Origin: Streptomyces bungoensis
Lineage (GTDB): Bacteria; Actinomycetota; Actinomycetes; Streptomycetales; Streptomycetaceae
Assembly (NCBI RefSeq): GCF_001514215.1
Contig: NZ_KQ948853.1
Span: 281,167 to 345,166, forward strand
DNA: 64,000 bases
Reading direction: 5' to 3'
Made by a program: the position numbers and the translations under genes. This document shows, piece after piece, positions 42,957 through 53,710 of the stretch. A model generated the notes under the pieces. It was not told where the DNA came from and ran no database searches. It saw only the letters and a list, made by a program, of their open reading frames with translations. Each line of letters begins with the position of its first letter. The stretch's first letter is position 1.

Positions 42957-43993
42957 GCGGGTCAGGAGCCCGGCAGACCGCCGCCCCGCTGGTCAAGTTC
43001 AGCCTCTTCGCGCTGGTCACGATCGCGGCGACGGCACTGCTCGCCGCCACCATCGTCAACATCTCCTTCACCCCCGAGGACACGTACCACGCGGTCTTCA
43101 CCGACGTCACCGGGCTGGAGACCGGCGACGACATCCGGGTGGCCGGAGTGCGGGTGGGAGAGGTCGAGGGCATCCGGATCAAGGACCGGACCCTGGCGGA
43201 GGTCACGTTCACCGTCAGCACGGACCGGCCGCTGCTCGCCGGGACCCACGCGGTCGTCCGCTACCGCAACCTGGTCGGGCAGCGGTACATCGCGCTCACC
43301 GAGGGCACCGGCGACGCCACCGCCCGGCTGCGGCCGGGCGGCACCATCCCGCTGTCCCGCACCCAGCCGGCGCTGGACCTCAACGCCCTGCTGAACGGCT
43401 TCAAGCCGCTGTTCGCCGCGCTCAGCCCGAGCGACGTCAACCAGCTCGCCACCGAGATCGTCCAGACCCTCCAGGGCGAGGGCGGCACGGTGAACAGCCT
43501 GCTCGCGCACACGGCCTCGCTCACCAGCACCCTCGCCGACCGGGACAAGCTGATCGGGTCGGTGATCGACAACCTCAACACCGTCCTGCAGACGCTCGAC
43601 GAGCGCGGCTCCCGCTTCTCCGGGCTGCTCACACAGCTGCGCCGGGTGATCTCGGGGCTGTCCGCCGACCGCAAGCCCATCGGGGCGTCGCTGGTGAGCA
43701 TCGGCGACCTCACGGACGTCACCGCGGGGCTGCTGAAGGACGCGCGTCCACCGCTGAAGGACGACATCGCCGGGCTCGGCGCTCTCACCGGAACGCTGAA
43801 CAGGAACGAGAACACCGTGGAGGGCGTCCTGAAGCGGCTGCCGAACAAGCTCGAGAAGCTGACGGGGACCGCCTCGTACGGCTCGTGGTTCAACTTCTAC
43901 CTCTGCGACTTCGACGGCCGGATCGTGCTGCCGAAGACCAAGCAGGTGATCAACCCGGAGCTGCACGTGGCGCGGGCGAGGTGCGGCGGATGA
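42953..43993 (+). CDS. mceB: MceB, MCE-domain subunit
   Basis: 346 residues. One N-terminal helix, MCE domain (TGLETGDDIRVAGVRVGEVEGI, YRNLVGQRYIALTEG, GGTIPLSRTQPALDLNALLNGF), helical needle region, and the terminal YGSWFNFYLCDFDGRI segment typical of MceB. Coupled by ATGA on both sides. Confidence 0.94.
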   Translation: MSGSGARQTAAPLVKFSLFALVTIAATALLAATIVNISFTPEDTYHAVFTDVTGLETGDDIRVAGVRVGEVEGIRIKDRTLAEVTFTVSTDRPLLAGTHAVVRYRNLVGQRYIALTEGTGDATARLRPGGTIPLSRTQPALDLNALLNGFKPLFAALSPSDVNQLATEIVQTLQGEGGTVNSLLAHTASLTSTLADRDKLIGSVIDNLNTVLQTLDERGSRFSGLLTQLRRVISGLSADRKPIGASLVSIGDLTDVTAGLLKDARPPLKDDIAGLGALTGTLNRNENTVEGVLKRLPNKLEKLTGTASYGSWFNFYLCDFDGRIVLPKTKQVINPELHVARARCGG

Positions 43994-45183
43994 GCATGCG
44001 CGTCAGGCGGCGCGACACCCGCCGCCCCGAGCCCCTCGTGAAGGTCCGCGTCCTGCCCCCGAAGCTGCCGAAACCTCCCCGGCTGCTGCCCCGGCGCGCA
44101 CCCCGCCCCGAGCCGCTGGTGAGGGTCCGGGTCCTGCCGCCGAAGCTGCCCGGGATCCGGATCGGGCGGCCACGCCCGAAGCCCTTCCGCAGGGGGGCAC
44201 CTCCCGGCGGTAGCCGGGGGAGGAACCCGGTCGTCGTCGGCGCCGTCGGCCTCACCGTCCTCGCGCTGCTCACCGTCGCCGCCTTCAACGCCGACAGCCT
44301 GCCGCTGATCGGCGGCGGCGACACCTACAGCGCGGCCTTCTCCGAGGCCGGCGGGCTCAAGCCGGGCGACGAGGTACGGATCGCCGGGGTCAAGGTCGGC
44401 AAGGTCGAGGGCGTCGACCTGGACGGCGACCACGTCGAGGTGACCTTCAAGGTGAAGGACCGCCCGGCGTTCGGCACCGACACGGGTGCGGCGATCCGGG
44501 TCAAGACGATCCTCGGCGCGAAGTACCTGGCCCTGTACCCGAAGGGGCCCGGCCGGCTGAAGCCGGGCAGCGAGATCCCGCTCCGGCGGACCGTGTCGGC
44601 GTACGACGTCGTCCAGGCCTTCAGCGACCTGACGACCACCACCGAGGAGGTCGACACGGGCCGGCTCGCGAAGGCACTGGACACGATCTCCGTCACCTTC
44701 CAGGACTCTCCCGGCGAGGTGCGGGCGTCGATCAAGGGGCTGTCCCGGATCTCCCGGACCGTCGCCGCCCGCGACAAGGCGCTGCGCGGGCTCCTCGACC
44801 ACGCGAACGGGGTCACCAAGGTGCTGGCCGGTCACACGAAGGACTTCTCCGCGCTGGTGAAGGACGGCGACGCCCTGTTCAAGGAGATCGCCAAGCGGCG
44901 CGCGGCGATCCACAGACTGCTCAAGACCTCCGCGCTGCTCGGCGTCGAGCTGTCCGGCCTGGTCGACGACAACAGCAAGGAGATCGGGCCCGCGCTGAAG
45001 AACCTCGACACCTTCGTGACGATGCTCGAACGCAACCAGGCGAGCCTCGACCGCAGCGTCCGGCTGCTCGCCCCCTACGTACGGCTCTTCACCAACACCC
45101 TCGGCAACGGCCGCTGGTTCGACTCCTACATCCAGAACCTGGTCGCCGCCCCGGTCACCCCCCGGACGGGAGGCACCCGATGA
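43990..45183 (+). CDS. mceC: MceC, MCE-domain subunit with repeated basic N-terminal tail
   Basis: 397 residues. Before its membrane helix (VVVGAVGLTVLALLTVAAFNA) it carries ~80 residues of basic Pro-rich sequence in which RPEPLVKVRVLPPKLP recurs as RPEPLVRVRVLPPKLP about 30 residues later. That tail would face the cytoplasm. The MCE domain (GGLKPGDEVRIAGVKVGKVEGV, VKTILGAKYLAL) and the C-terminal NGRWFDSYIQNLV motif are standard. ATGA coupling on both sides. Confidence 0.93.
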   Translation: MSMRVRRRDTRRPEPLVKVRVLPPKLPKPPRLLPRRAPRPEPLVRVRVLPPKLPGIRIGRPRPKPFRRGAPPGGSRGRNPVVVGAVGLTVLALLTVAAFNADSLPLIGGGDTYSAAFSEAGGLKPGDEVRIAGVKVGKVEGVDLDGDHVEVTFKVKDRPAFGTDTGAAIRVKTILGAKYLALYPKGPGRLKPGSEIPLRRTVSAYDVVQAFSDLTTTTEEVDTGRLAKALDTISVTFQDSPGEVRASIKGLSRISRTVAARDKALRGLLDHANGVTKVLAGHTKDFSALVKDGDALFKEIAKRRAAIHRLLKTSALLGVELSGLVDDNSKEIGPALKNLDTFVTMLERNQASLDRSVRLLAPYVRLFTNTLGNGRWFDSYIQNLVAAPVTPRTGGTR

Positions 45184-46289
45184 CCCGCAGACTCCTGGCC
45201 CTGTTCACCGCGCTCGCGATCACCGTCGGCCTCGCCGTCGTCCTCTGGCCGGGCCCCGGCCCCGTCCGCGTCACGGCGTACTTCCCGCGCACCGTCGGCA
45301 TCTACCCCGGCTCCGACGTCCGCGTCCTCGGGGTCCGCATCGGCGAGGTCAGGAAGATCACGCCGGAGGGCGGCCGGGTACGGGTGGAGCTGGAGTACGA
45401 CCGGGGCCGCAAGGTCCCCGCCGGCGCACAGGCCGCCATCGTCAACTCCTCCGTCGTCAGCGACCGTTACGTGCAACTGCTGCCGGTCTACCGCAAGGGC
45501 GCCGTGCTGCGGGACGGAGACGTCATCCCCGAGTCCCGTACGGCCGTCCCCGTCGAGCTGGACCGGATCTTCGACAGCCTGCACACCACCGCCGACGCGC
45601 TCGGCCCGAACGGCGCCAACAAGAAGGGCTCGCTGTCCCGGCTGCTCGGGGTGAGCGCGGACAACCTCCGGGGGCAGGGCAAGGACCTCAACCAGACCGT
45701 GGAGGACCTGTCCCACGCGGTCACCACGCTGTCCGACGGGCGCGGCGACCTGTTCGGAACCGTGCGGAACCTCCAGGTGTTCACGGCCGCGCTGGCGGCG
45801 GACGACACCAGTGTGCGGTCGTTCGACACCGACCTCGCCGACGTGGCCGGGCAGCTCGCCGGGGAGCGCAAGGATCTCGCCGCCGCGCTGAAGTACCTGG
45901 CCGCCGCACTCGGCGACGTGTCCGGCTTCGTGAAGGGCAACAAGAAGGCGCTGACCTCGGACGTGCGGGGCCTGGCCAAGGTCACCGAGGTCCTCGTCAC
46001 CCAACGCAGAGCCCTGGAGGAGCTGTTGACCGTCGCCCCCACGGGCCTGTCGAACCTGCAGAACGCCTACGACCCCGTCGCCGGCACCCTCGACACCCGC
46101 GACAACGCGCAGACCCCGCAGGATCCGTCATCCCTTCTCTGCTCGATCCTGAAGACGACCGGCGAGGACCACGACGACTGCGCCGGCCTGAAGAAGCTCC
46201 TCGGCTCCCTCCCCGACATCCCGTCGGCGCCCGCGTCGACGGGCACGGTCGACAAGACCCTCGGCGGCATCCTGGGGGCACCGGCGTGA
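45180..46289 (+). CDS. mceD: MceD, MCE-domain subunit
   Basis: 369 residues. N-terminal helix (LLALFTALAITVGLAVVLW), MCE domain (TVGIYPGSDVRVLGVRIGEVRKI, IVNSSVVSDRYVQLLPVY), helical needle, and a C-terminal region with paired Cys (SSLLCSILK, DDCAGLK). ATGA overlap with mceC and GTGA overlap with mceE. Confidence 0.94.
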   Translation: MTRRLLALFTALAITVGLAVVLWPGPGPVRVTAYFPRTVGIYPGSDVRVLGVRIGEVRKITPEGGRVRVELEYDRGRKVPAGAQAAIVNSSVVSDRYVQLLPVYRKGAVLRDGDVIPESRTAVPVELDRIFDSLHTTADALGPNGANKKGSLSRLLGVSADNLRGQGKDLNQTVEDLSHAVTTLSDGRGDLFGTVRNLQVFTAALAADDTSVRSFDTDLADVAGQLAGERKDLAAALKYLAAALGDVSGFVKGNKKALTSDVRGLAKVTEVLVTQRRALEELLTVAPTGLSNLQNAYDPVAGTLDTRDNAQTPQDPSSLLCSILKTTGEDHDDCAGLKKLLGSLPDIPSAPASTGTVDKTLGGILGAPA

Positions 46290-47587
46290 GCGCGCGGCGC
46301 AAGATGCGGACGGCCGCCTGGACGGTGGTCGGCTCGCTGCTGCTGACCGGCTGCGAGTTCAACGGCTGGTACGACGTCCCGCTCCCCGGCGGCGCCGCCT
46401 CGGACGGCCACGCCTACCACGTCACCGTCGACTTCCGGGACGTCCTCGACCTGGTGCCGCAGTCGGCGGTCAAGGTCGACGACGTCACCGTCGGCGCGGT
46501 GGAGAAGGTGGAACTGGACGGCTGGCACGCCCGCGTGCGGCTCAGGATCGCCGACTCGGTGAAGCTGCCCGGCAACGCGGTCGCCGATCTGCGGCAGACC
46601 AGCATGCTCGGCGAGAAGTACGTCGCCCTGTCCCCGCCGGCCGGCACGCGGCCCGTCGGACGGCTCCGCGACGGCGACCGCATCCCGCTGTCCCGCAGCG
46701 GCCGCAACCCGGAGGTCGAGGAGGTGCTGTCGGCGCTGTCGGCGCTGCTCAACGGCGGCGGGGTGGCCCAGCTGAAGACGATCACCGTCGAGCTGAACAA
46801 GGCCCTCGGCGGCCGCGAGGACCGGGTCAGGTCCCTGCTGAAACAGCTCGACACGTTCCTCGGCGGCCTCGACGACCAGCGGGCGGAGATCGTGCGCGCG
46901 CTGAAGGGCGTCGACCGGCTCGCCGAGCGGCTGAGGAAGGAGAAGAACACGATCGCCCTGGCCGTCGACACCATGCCGCCCGCCCTGAAGGTCCTCGCCG
47001 ACCAGCGCAGGGACCTGACGAAGATGCTCACCGCCCTCTCCGGACTCGGCAGGACCGGCACCAGGGTGGTGAACGCCTCCCGCGCCGACACCGTCGCCGA
47101 CCTGAAGAAGCTCCGGCCCGTCCTCCAGGAGCTGAACAAGGCGGGCGACGACCTGCCCGACTCCCTGGAGATCCTCACCACGTACCCGTTCCCGCGCAAC
47201 GCGACGGACGCCGTCAAGGGCGACTACGTCAACCTGAAGATCACCGCCGACCTCGACCTGGCGGACCTCTACGGCAACGTCACCGGCAAGCCCGGCAAGG
47301 GCGGGAAGTCCCCGGGCCCCGGGACACCGCGTCTTCCCGGCGTCCCCACTCCCGCCCCCCTTCCGTCCTTGCCGTCCCTGCCGTCCGCTCCGCCCCTGCC
47401 GTCCACCCCGCCCCTGCCGTCCACCCCGTCCGTACCCTCCGCGCCGCCGACGCCCTCCAGCGGCAGCTCCCTGCTGTGCCCGCCGGTGTGCACCGCCGCC
47501 TACGGCACCGGGAGCGGCTCGCGCCGCCTCCCGCCGGGCACCGACACCGGCCTCGCCGAGCTGATGCTGAAGGGGATGCTGCCGTGA
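46286..47587 (+). CDS. mceE: MceE lipoprotein subunit (LprK type)
   Basis: 433 residues. A lipoprotein signal with lipobox LLTGC replaces the membrane helix of the other Mce subunits, as usual for MceE. MCE domain: YHVTVDFRDVLDLVPQSAVKVDDVTVG and TSMLGEKYVALSPP. The C-terminal ~80 residues are a Pro/Ser-rich LPSLPSLPSAPPLPS repeat, then SSLLCPPVCTAAYG with two Cys. Confidence 0.94.
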   Translation: MSARRKMRTAAWTVVGSLLLTGCEFNGWYDVPLPGGAASDGHAYHVTVDFRDVLDLVPQSAVKVDDVTVGAVEKVELDGWHARVRLRIADSVKLPGNAVADLRQTSMLGEKYVALSPPAGTRPVGRLRDGDRIPLSRSGRNPEVEEVLSALSALLNGGGVAQLKTITVELNKALGGREDRVRSLLKQLDTFLGGLDDQRAEIVRALKGVDRLAERLRKEKNTIALAVDTMPPALKVLADQRRDLTKMLTALSGLGRTGTRVVNASRADTVADLKKLRPVLQELNKAGDDLPDSLEILTTYPFPRNATDAVKGDYVNLKITADLDLADLYGNVTGKPGKGGKSPGPGTPRLPGVPTPAPLPSLPSLPSAPPLPSTPPLPSTPSVPSAPPTPSSGSSLLCPPVCTAAYGTGSGSRRLPPGTDTGLAELMLKGMLP

Positions 47588-48873
47588 TCACCCGTACGGT
47601 CAAGGCCCAGCTGCTCGCCTTCGCGACCGTCACCGCCCTCGGGGTGTCGTACGTCGGCGCCCGGTACACGGGCCTGGTGGACGACGTCCTGCACCGCGGG
47701 TACACCGTGCGCGCCGACTTCGCCGAGTCCGGGGGCATCTTCTCCGGCGCCGAGGTCACCTACCGGGGAGTGCCCGTGGGCCGCGTCGGCGACCTGCGGC
47801 TTACCGGGTCCGGGATCTCGGTGGCGCTCAGGATCGAGGACGGCGCCCCGCGGATCCCGGCCGACACGCTCGCGGTGGTCGCCGACCGCTCGGCGGTGGG
47901 CGAGCAGTACGTCGACCTCCAGCCACGGCGGTCGGGCGGCCCGTACCTCGAGGACGGCACCCCGATCCCGCGCAGCCGCACCCGGACCCCGCTGCCGGTC
48001 ACCGACCTGGTCCTCAGCCTCGACCGGCTGGTCGACTCGGTCGGCAAGGACGACCTCCGGGTCACCGTCGACGAACTGGGCAAGGCGTTCGCCGGCACCG
48101 GGCCGAACCTGAGCCGGCTGGTGGACTCCGGCGACGCGCTGGTGGAGTCGGCGTCCGAGTCGCTCCCCCAGACGGTCTCGCTGATCGAGGACTCCCGGAA
48201 GGTGCTCAAGACACAGGCCGACAAGGGCTCGGCCATCAAGTCGTTCTCCCGCGACCTCGCCACCCTCACCGCGCAGTTGAAGTCGAGCGACGGCGACCTG
48301 CGCCGGCTGATCGGCAACACGGCACCCGCCGCGCAGGAGCTCGACTCCCTGCTGAAGTCCACGCGGCCGCACGTGCCGGTCCTGCTGGCCAACCTCGTCA
48401 GCGGCGGCCAGATCACCGTGGCCCGGCTGCCCGGCGTCGAACAAGCCCTGGTCACGCTCCCGCTCACGGTCGCGGGCAGCTACACGGTCATCCCCGGCGA
48501 CGGCACCACCCACTTCGGGATGACCGTGAACGCGGACGACCCTCCCGCGTGCACCCAGGGCTACGGCACCCAGCGACGCGACCCCGCCGACACCCGCACG
48601 CGCCCGGCGAACACCGACGCCCGCTGCACGGCACCGCGCGGCGGCAGGACCTCGGTGCGCGGAGCGCAGAACGCGCCCGGCGCGACGACCGGCCGGCAGG
48701 GCGCCGACCGGGCCGCGTTCGTGGCCCCGTACGACCCGGAGACCGGCACCGCGACCGGCCCGGACGGAACGCCCGTCGAGATCGGCTCGACGGGCGGAGA
48801 ACAGACCGTGTTCGGAAAGGAGTCGTGGCAATGGCTGCTCGTGGGACCGATGGCGGGAGAGGCGCACGCATGA
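47584..48873 (+). CDS. mceF: MceF, MCE-domain subunit
   Basis: 429 residues. N-terminal helix, MCE domain (ESGGIFSGAEVTYRGVPVGRVGDL, ADRSAVGEQYVDLQP) and needle region, then a ~110-residue tail with Cys pairs (PPACTQGYG, DARCTAPRG) and a terminal WQWLLVGPM. GTGA coupling to mceE, and ATGA coupling to the Mce-associated gene. Confidence 0.94.
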   Translation: MITRTVKAQLLAFATVTALGVSYVGARYTGLVDDVLHRGYTVRADFAESGGIFSGAEVTYRGVPVGRVGDLRLTGSGISVALRIEDGAPRIPADTLAVVADRSAVGEQYVDLQPRRSGGPYLEDGTPIPRSRTRTPLPVTDLVLSLDRLVDSVGKDDLRVTVDELGKAFAGTGPNLSRLVDSGDALVESASESLPQTVSLIEDSRKVLKTQADKGSAIKSFSRDLATLTAQLKSSDGDLRRLIGNTAPAAQELDSLLKSTRPHVPVLLANLVSGGQITVARLPGVEQALVTLPLTVAGSYTVIPGDGTTHFGMTVNADDPPACTQGYGTQRRDPADTRTRPANTDARCTAPRGGRTSVRGAQNAPGATTGRQGADRAAFVAPYDPETGTATGPDGTPVEIGSTGGEQTVFGKESWQWLLVGPMAGEAHA

Positions 48874-49343
48874 GGCTGCTGTCGGCGGGGCTCGCCGCCG
48901 CGACGGTGCTGACGACCGTGCCCTGTGTCTGGCTGGGCCTGAAGCTGTCCGACCAGCGCGCGGCGGAACAGCGCCGCCAGGACATCCTGGCGGCGGCCCG
49001 CCAGTCGGCGCTGAACTTCACGTCGCTCGACTACCGGCACTACGACCGGGACAGCGGCAACGTGCTGAAGGGCGCCACCGGCGAGTTCAAGAAGGAGTTC
49101 GCCGCGCAGACCGCGCACCTGACGAAGCTGGTCGCGCAGAACAAGTCGGTGTCCGAGGGGCAGGTCCTGGAAGCGGGCATCGTGCGGTCCGACGCGCGCA
49201 CGGCCCGGGTCCTGGTCGTCGCCGACAGCAAGGTGACCAACACCGCCGCGCCCCAGGGCCAGGCGCGCACCTACCGGCTCCAGCTCGACCTCGCGCGCGT
49301 GTCCGGCCGCTGGCTGACGTCCGACGTCGCGTTCGTGGGCTGA
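48870..49343 (+). CDS. Mce-associated membrane protein 1
   Basis: 157 residues from the ATG overlapping the mceF stop. One N-terminal helix (LLSAGLAAATVLTTVPCVWLGLKL), then an exported NTF2-like domain (FTSLDYRHYDRDSGNVLKGATGEFKKEF) typical of Mce-associated proteins, which stabilise the Mce complex in mycobacteria. Confidence 0.88.
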   Translation: MRLLSAGLAAATVLTTVPCVWLGLKLSDQRAAEQRRQDILAAARQSALNFTSLDYRHYDRDSGNVLKGATGEFKKEFAAQTAHLTKLVAQNKSVSEGQVLEAGIVRSDARTARVLVVADSKVTNTAAPQGQARTYRLQLDLARVSGRWLTSDVAFVG

Positions 49344-49377
49344 CCCACCCGTGAGTCCATCGATGAGGAGAGACACC

Positions 49378-50163
49378 GTGGCGCATCAGACCGCCCGTAC
49401 CCGCGGCACCGGCTCACCGGCCCGCCGCACGATGACCGCCGCCGCCCGCGCGGCAGCCAAGCGCACCGGGCGGTCCGCACGCCCCGAGCGCGGTGGCCGC
49501 CAGGAGGAGCAGACGCCCTCCGGGCGCACCCTGCTCGTCGAGCCCCCGGCGAACGGCTGGGAGGACCCGCCGGAGCCCGAGTCGCCCGAGTCGCCCGAGG
49601 CGCCTGAGTCTTTCGAGTCGTTCGAGGGGGAGCGGGAGGACGGTGCGCCCCAGCACACGGCCGGGCGGCGCGTGCTCACCGCCGTGCTGGGCGTCGTCCT
49701 CGTCGCGGCCCTGGTCGCGGCCGCCGTACTCGGGTGGCAGTACCGGCAGGGGCGGCAGGCGGAGCAGGCCCGCGGTGAGGCCCTCGCGGCCGCGCGGAAG
49801 GCGGCGCCGGTCGTGCTCTCGTACGACTACCGGCACCTGGACCGGGACTTCTCCCGGGCCCGCGCCCTGCTGACCGGGCACTTCCGCGACCAGTACGGCA
49901 AGACCACCAAGGCGGTGGTCGCGCCGACCGCGACGAGGTACCACGGCGTGGTGAAGGCGACCGTGGCCACACCCGCCGACGGCGGCGCCCCGGCGGCCTC
50001 CGTCGTGTCGGCCGCACCGGACCGGGCCGTCGTCCTGCTCTTCGTCGACCAGGTCACCCGGAGCACCCAGGTCCCGCAGCCCCGGCTGGACCTGAACCGG
50101 GTCCGCATGACGCTCACCCGCACCTCCGACGGCTGGAAGGTGAGCGGCGTCGACGCCCTCTGA
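49378..50163 (+). CDS. Mce-associated membrane protein 2
   Basis: 261 residues from the GTG at 49378 (GAGGAG upstream). Basic N-terminus, an acidic PESPESPEAPESFESFEG stretch, one helix (VLTAVLGVVLVAALVAAAVLGW) and an exported domain homologous to the preceding protein (VLSYDYRHLDRDFSRARALLTGHFRDQY). It ends the operon, 53 bp before the terminator. Confidence 0.87.
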   Translation: MAHQTARTRGTGSPARRTMTAAARAAAKRTGRSARPERGGRQEEQTPSGRTLLVEPPANGWEDPPEPESPESPEAPESFESFEGEREDGAPQHTAGRRVLTAVLGVVLVAALVAAAVLGWQYRQGRQAEQARGEALAAARKAAPVVLSYDYRHLDRDFSRARALLTGHFRDQYGKTTKAVVAPTATRYHGVVKATVATPADGGAPAASVVSAAPDRAVVLLFVDQVTRSTQVPQPRLDLNRVRMTLTRTSDGWKVSGVDAL

Positions 50164-50215
50164 CCCCTCCGGCGCCACGCCGTACGGCGCGTGCGACGCC
50201 GTCGCCCTCGGCTGT

Positions 50216-50248
50216 CGTGCCGGCGGGCCCTGCACACCCGCCGGCACG
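50216..50248 (+). terminator. Terminator of the mce operon
   Basis: A perfect 12-bp stem (50216-50227 with 50237-50248) with a 9-nt loop is followed by an AT-rich GAAAATTCG. Confidence 0.85.
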
Positions 50249-50625
50249 CCGAAAATTCGATAAACCCTCACACGGTTCACCGTCAGGTCACGGTGAACCT
50301 GAATATCCGTCATGAACAAGTCGTGAATCGATGAATTCGACGCGGGCGGCCGTTTCGGACGCCGGCGGCAATCACCATGTCTGCATCCTCTCAGCAGCAC
50401 ATGTGAAGAAGTCGGTGTCTTCGGTCATTGCCCGGTCACACCGGTGAAGACGCATTCCGGTCCGCGTCCCGTCCGGGACCCGGTCGACTGGCCGCCGCAA
50501 GGTCGGCCTGATTTGATCCTTGGCGTGGCGCCGACTCGCCCGAGAACGAATTCCGGTACTGGCGCCGGAAGCCGAGCGGGCGAACGCTGCCGTTCAGAGT
50601 GCTCATTCGAAGGGAACCGCGCGTA
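50249..50625. promoter_or_regulatory. Intergenic region upstream of the RiPP precursor, with hairpin
   Basis: No gene seen. The stretch is less G+C-rich than its surroundings. A perfect 10-bp inverted repeat (GGTTCACCGT with ACGGTGAACC, 50274-50299, 6-nt loop) could be an operator or a second terminator. The RiPP promoter must lie in this region. Confidence 0.5.
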
Positions 50626-50823
50626 ATGAACTTCGTCCCCCAGGTCGCGACGACCGAAATCTCCGACGCCGACCTGGACAACGTCTCCGGCGGTCTCGCG
50701 ATCGGCGGCTCCGGCGGCCTCTGCGTCGAGACTCCGATCGCCTCCGTCGCCTCGGACCTCCTGGCTGTCGCCACCCCCGAGGGTGTCACGACGGGCATGG
50801 CCTTCCACACCGCCGCTCACTGA
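50626..50823 (+). CDS. Orphan RiPP precursor peptide (type A2 lantipeptide-like, double-Gly leader)
   Basis: 65 residues. The N-terminal 23 read as a leader with TTEISDADLDNVSGG: an acidic amphipathic helix ending in a GG site, as in type A2 lantipeptide and Nif11-like precursors. Cleavage after GG leaves a ~42-residue core rich in Ser/Thr/Gly/Val with one Cys (GGLCVETPIA) and a terminal HTAAH. The ATG at 50626 follows AAGGGA at long spacing. A terminator follows 28 bp on, so it is a one-gene transcript. No LanM, LanKC or peptidase-transporter gene lies nearby, so any modification enzyme would act in trans. Confidence 0.75.
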   Translation: MNFVPQVATTEISDADLDNVSGGLAIGGSGGLCVETPIASVASDLLAVATPEGVTTGMAFHTAAH

Positions 50824-50850
50824 CAGCGGCGCCCGGTCGCCGGGGCAGGA

Positions 50851-50878
50851 GCGGCCCGCCGGCTTGTCGGCGGGCCGC
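50851..50878. terminator. Terminator after the RiPP gene
   Basis: An 11-bp perfect stem (GCGGCCCGCCG with CGGCGGGCCGC) with a 6-nt loop, followed by TTG. It could also stop transcription of the convergent xylanase gene. Confidence 0.85.
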
Positions 50879-50956
50879 TTGCGCCCTGCGGTCCGGGCGC
50901 GGGGGCTCGGAGACCGGCCAGGCCAGGGCAGGCCAGGTCGGTCAGGGCGGGTCAGG

Positions 50957-52552
<1,596 letters not shown>

Positions 52553-52655
52553 TCAATACATCTCGACCGACACGGATCGTGCGGCGCCATGGTTCAAGCC
52601 GCATCGTGTGGCCGATGCGGGGGTGGAAGGGCGCCGCGGAATGGCGCCGCAGCGT

Positions 52656-52670
52656 TTCGAAACTTTCGAA
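52656..52670. promoter_or_regulatory. Xylanase operator 3 (extended)
   Basis: TTCGAAACTTTCGAA contains CGAAACTTTCG and is palindromic over 15 bp around one central base. It is 215 bp upstream of the xylanase start and lies only 11 bp from the stop of the neighbouring membrane gene. Confidence 0.75.
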
Positions 52671-52680
52671 GCGGCAGCCT

Positions 52681-52980
52681 CTACGTGCGCACGCGGCCGA
52701 CGCGCTGGCCGATGTACTGCATCACTCCACCGCAGACCAGCATGAGCAGGCTGCAGGGGAACACGATGTCGGCGGCGGTGAGGTCGTGCACCGTGCTTCC
52801 GTAACGGGCCAGCCCCATCCCCGCGCCGAACAGCAGGGCTCCGGAGCCCCACAGCCGCGGCCGCAGGATGTACCCCCGCTGCCACGGCACGGCCCGGCCG
52901 GTCGTGAGGGCCAGGACACCCGTCACGGCGTAGAGCACCACGACAGCCGCCACGGCGACCAGTGAGATGACGTGCAGCAT
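52681..52980 (-). CDS. Small three-helix membrane protein, unknown function
   Basis: 99 residues from the ATG at 52980 (AGGGGG upstream). Hydrophobic segments VISLVAVAAVVVLYAVTGVLA, LWGSGALLFGAGMGLARYG and IVFPCSLLMLVCGGVMQYIG. No family recognised. Confidence 0.65.
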   Translation of the reverse strand: MLHVISLVAVAAVVVLYAVTGVLALTTGRAVPWQRGYILRPRLWGSGALLFGAGMGLARYGSTVHDLTAADIVFPCSLLMLVCGGVMQYIGQRVGRVRT

Positions 52981-53068
52981 CGAACCCCCTAGCGCGGATT
53001 CCCGATCGTGGCACCACGTGACGTGGACGGCAAGATCCACCGCCTGTGGATGCGGTGGCTCCTGGGGA

Positions 53069-53230
53069 TCAGACCACCGGGTGGACGGCGTAGCCGCCGA
53101 GGAGGTCGGCGTAGACGTCGACGGAGGCGGATCCCCCGTTGTACAGGTCGATCTCGCCGTCGGCGCCGACCTTCACCAGTGCGCGGTTGGCCGCGGCGTG
53201 TCCGGCGGTGAAGTCCACGGAGTGCACGCC
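53069..53230 (-). pseudogene. C-terminal fragment of a secreted beta-sandwich protein
   Basis: The frame ending at 53069 reads GVHSVDFTAGHAAANRALVK, VGADGEIDLYNGGSASVDVY and DLLGGYAVHP. This is the repeat-like C-terminal module (VxxGxDGxxxLYNxSGxVxVxxDxxGYY) found at the end of many streptomycete exported proteins. Upstream sequence has no matching start or signal peptide, so it is a 3' remnant. Confidence 0.6.
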
Positions 53231-53266
53231 GGGGCCTCGGACAGCTCGCCTGGTGAACGGTCGACG

Positions 53267-53710
53267 TCAGGAAACACCCTTCCGCAACGACGCGAGGAGT
53301 CGGTCAAGGTCCCCGCGTGCCGTGTACGTACGGATCGGGTCGATGTAGTCGCGTGACTCGATGATCTGACCGTCCCGGATACGCATGACGAAGACGCAGG
53401 GCACCTTGGCCGTGGAGTCGTCCGGCAACGTGAACTCATAGGCGAACTCGGCGACGATCACTTCAGGATCGGCGGTCTCGTGGACGACGACATCGACGAC
53501 CCGCCTCTTCGGCAAGGACTCCCGAGCTCCTGGCGGCACCGTGAAGTGCTCCTGGAGCGCACTCCGACTCGTCAACGGCTCGGACTCCGGCGTCGCCATC
53601 GGATGGCGGACATCGGTGACCTCGCCATACAGGTCAGGCAACTCGTCGAAATCCCCGCCGGCGACCCCATGAACAAGCCGGAGAAACACTTCGCGCGGAC
53701 TCAGACTCAC
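53267..53710 (-). CDS. SnoaL/NTF2-like fold protein
   Basis: 147 residues from the GTG at 53710, which has GGGGAGG just upstream (the longer frame to 53734 lacks a site). The pattern REVFLRLVHGVAGGDFDELPDLY...FAYEFTLPDDSTAKVPCVFVMRIRDGQIIESRDYIDP is the polyketide-cyclase-like SnoaL fold. Such proteins act as small-molecule isomerases or are of unknown role. It is the last apparently intact gene left of the integration scar. Confidence 0.82.
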   Translation of the reverse strand: MSLSPREVFLRLVHGVAGGDFDELPDLYGEVTDVRHPMATPESEPLTSRSALQEHFTVPPGARESLPKRRVVDVVVHETADPEVIVAEFAYEFTLPDDSTAKVPCVFVMRIRDGQIIESRDYIDPIRTYTARGDLDRLLASLRKGVS

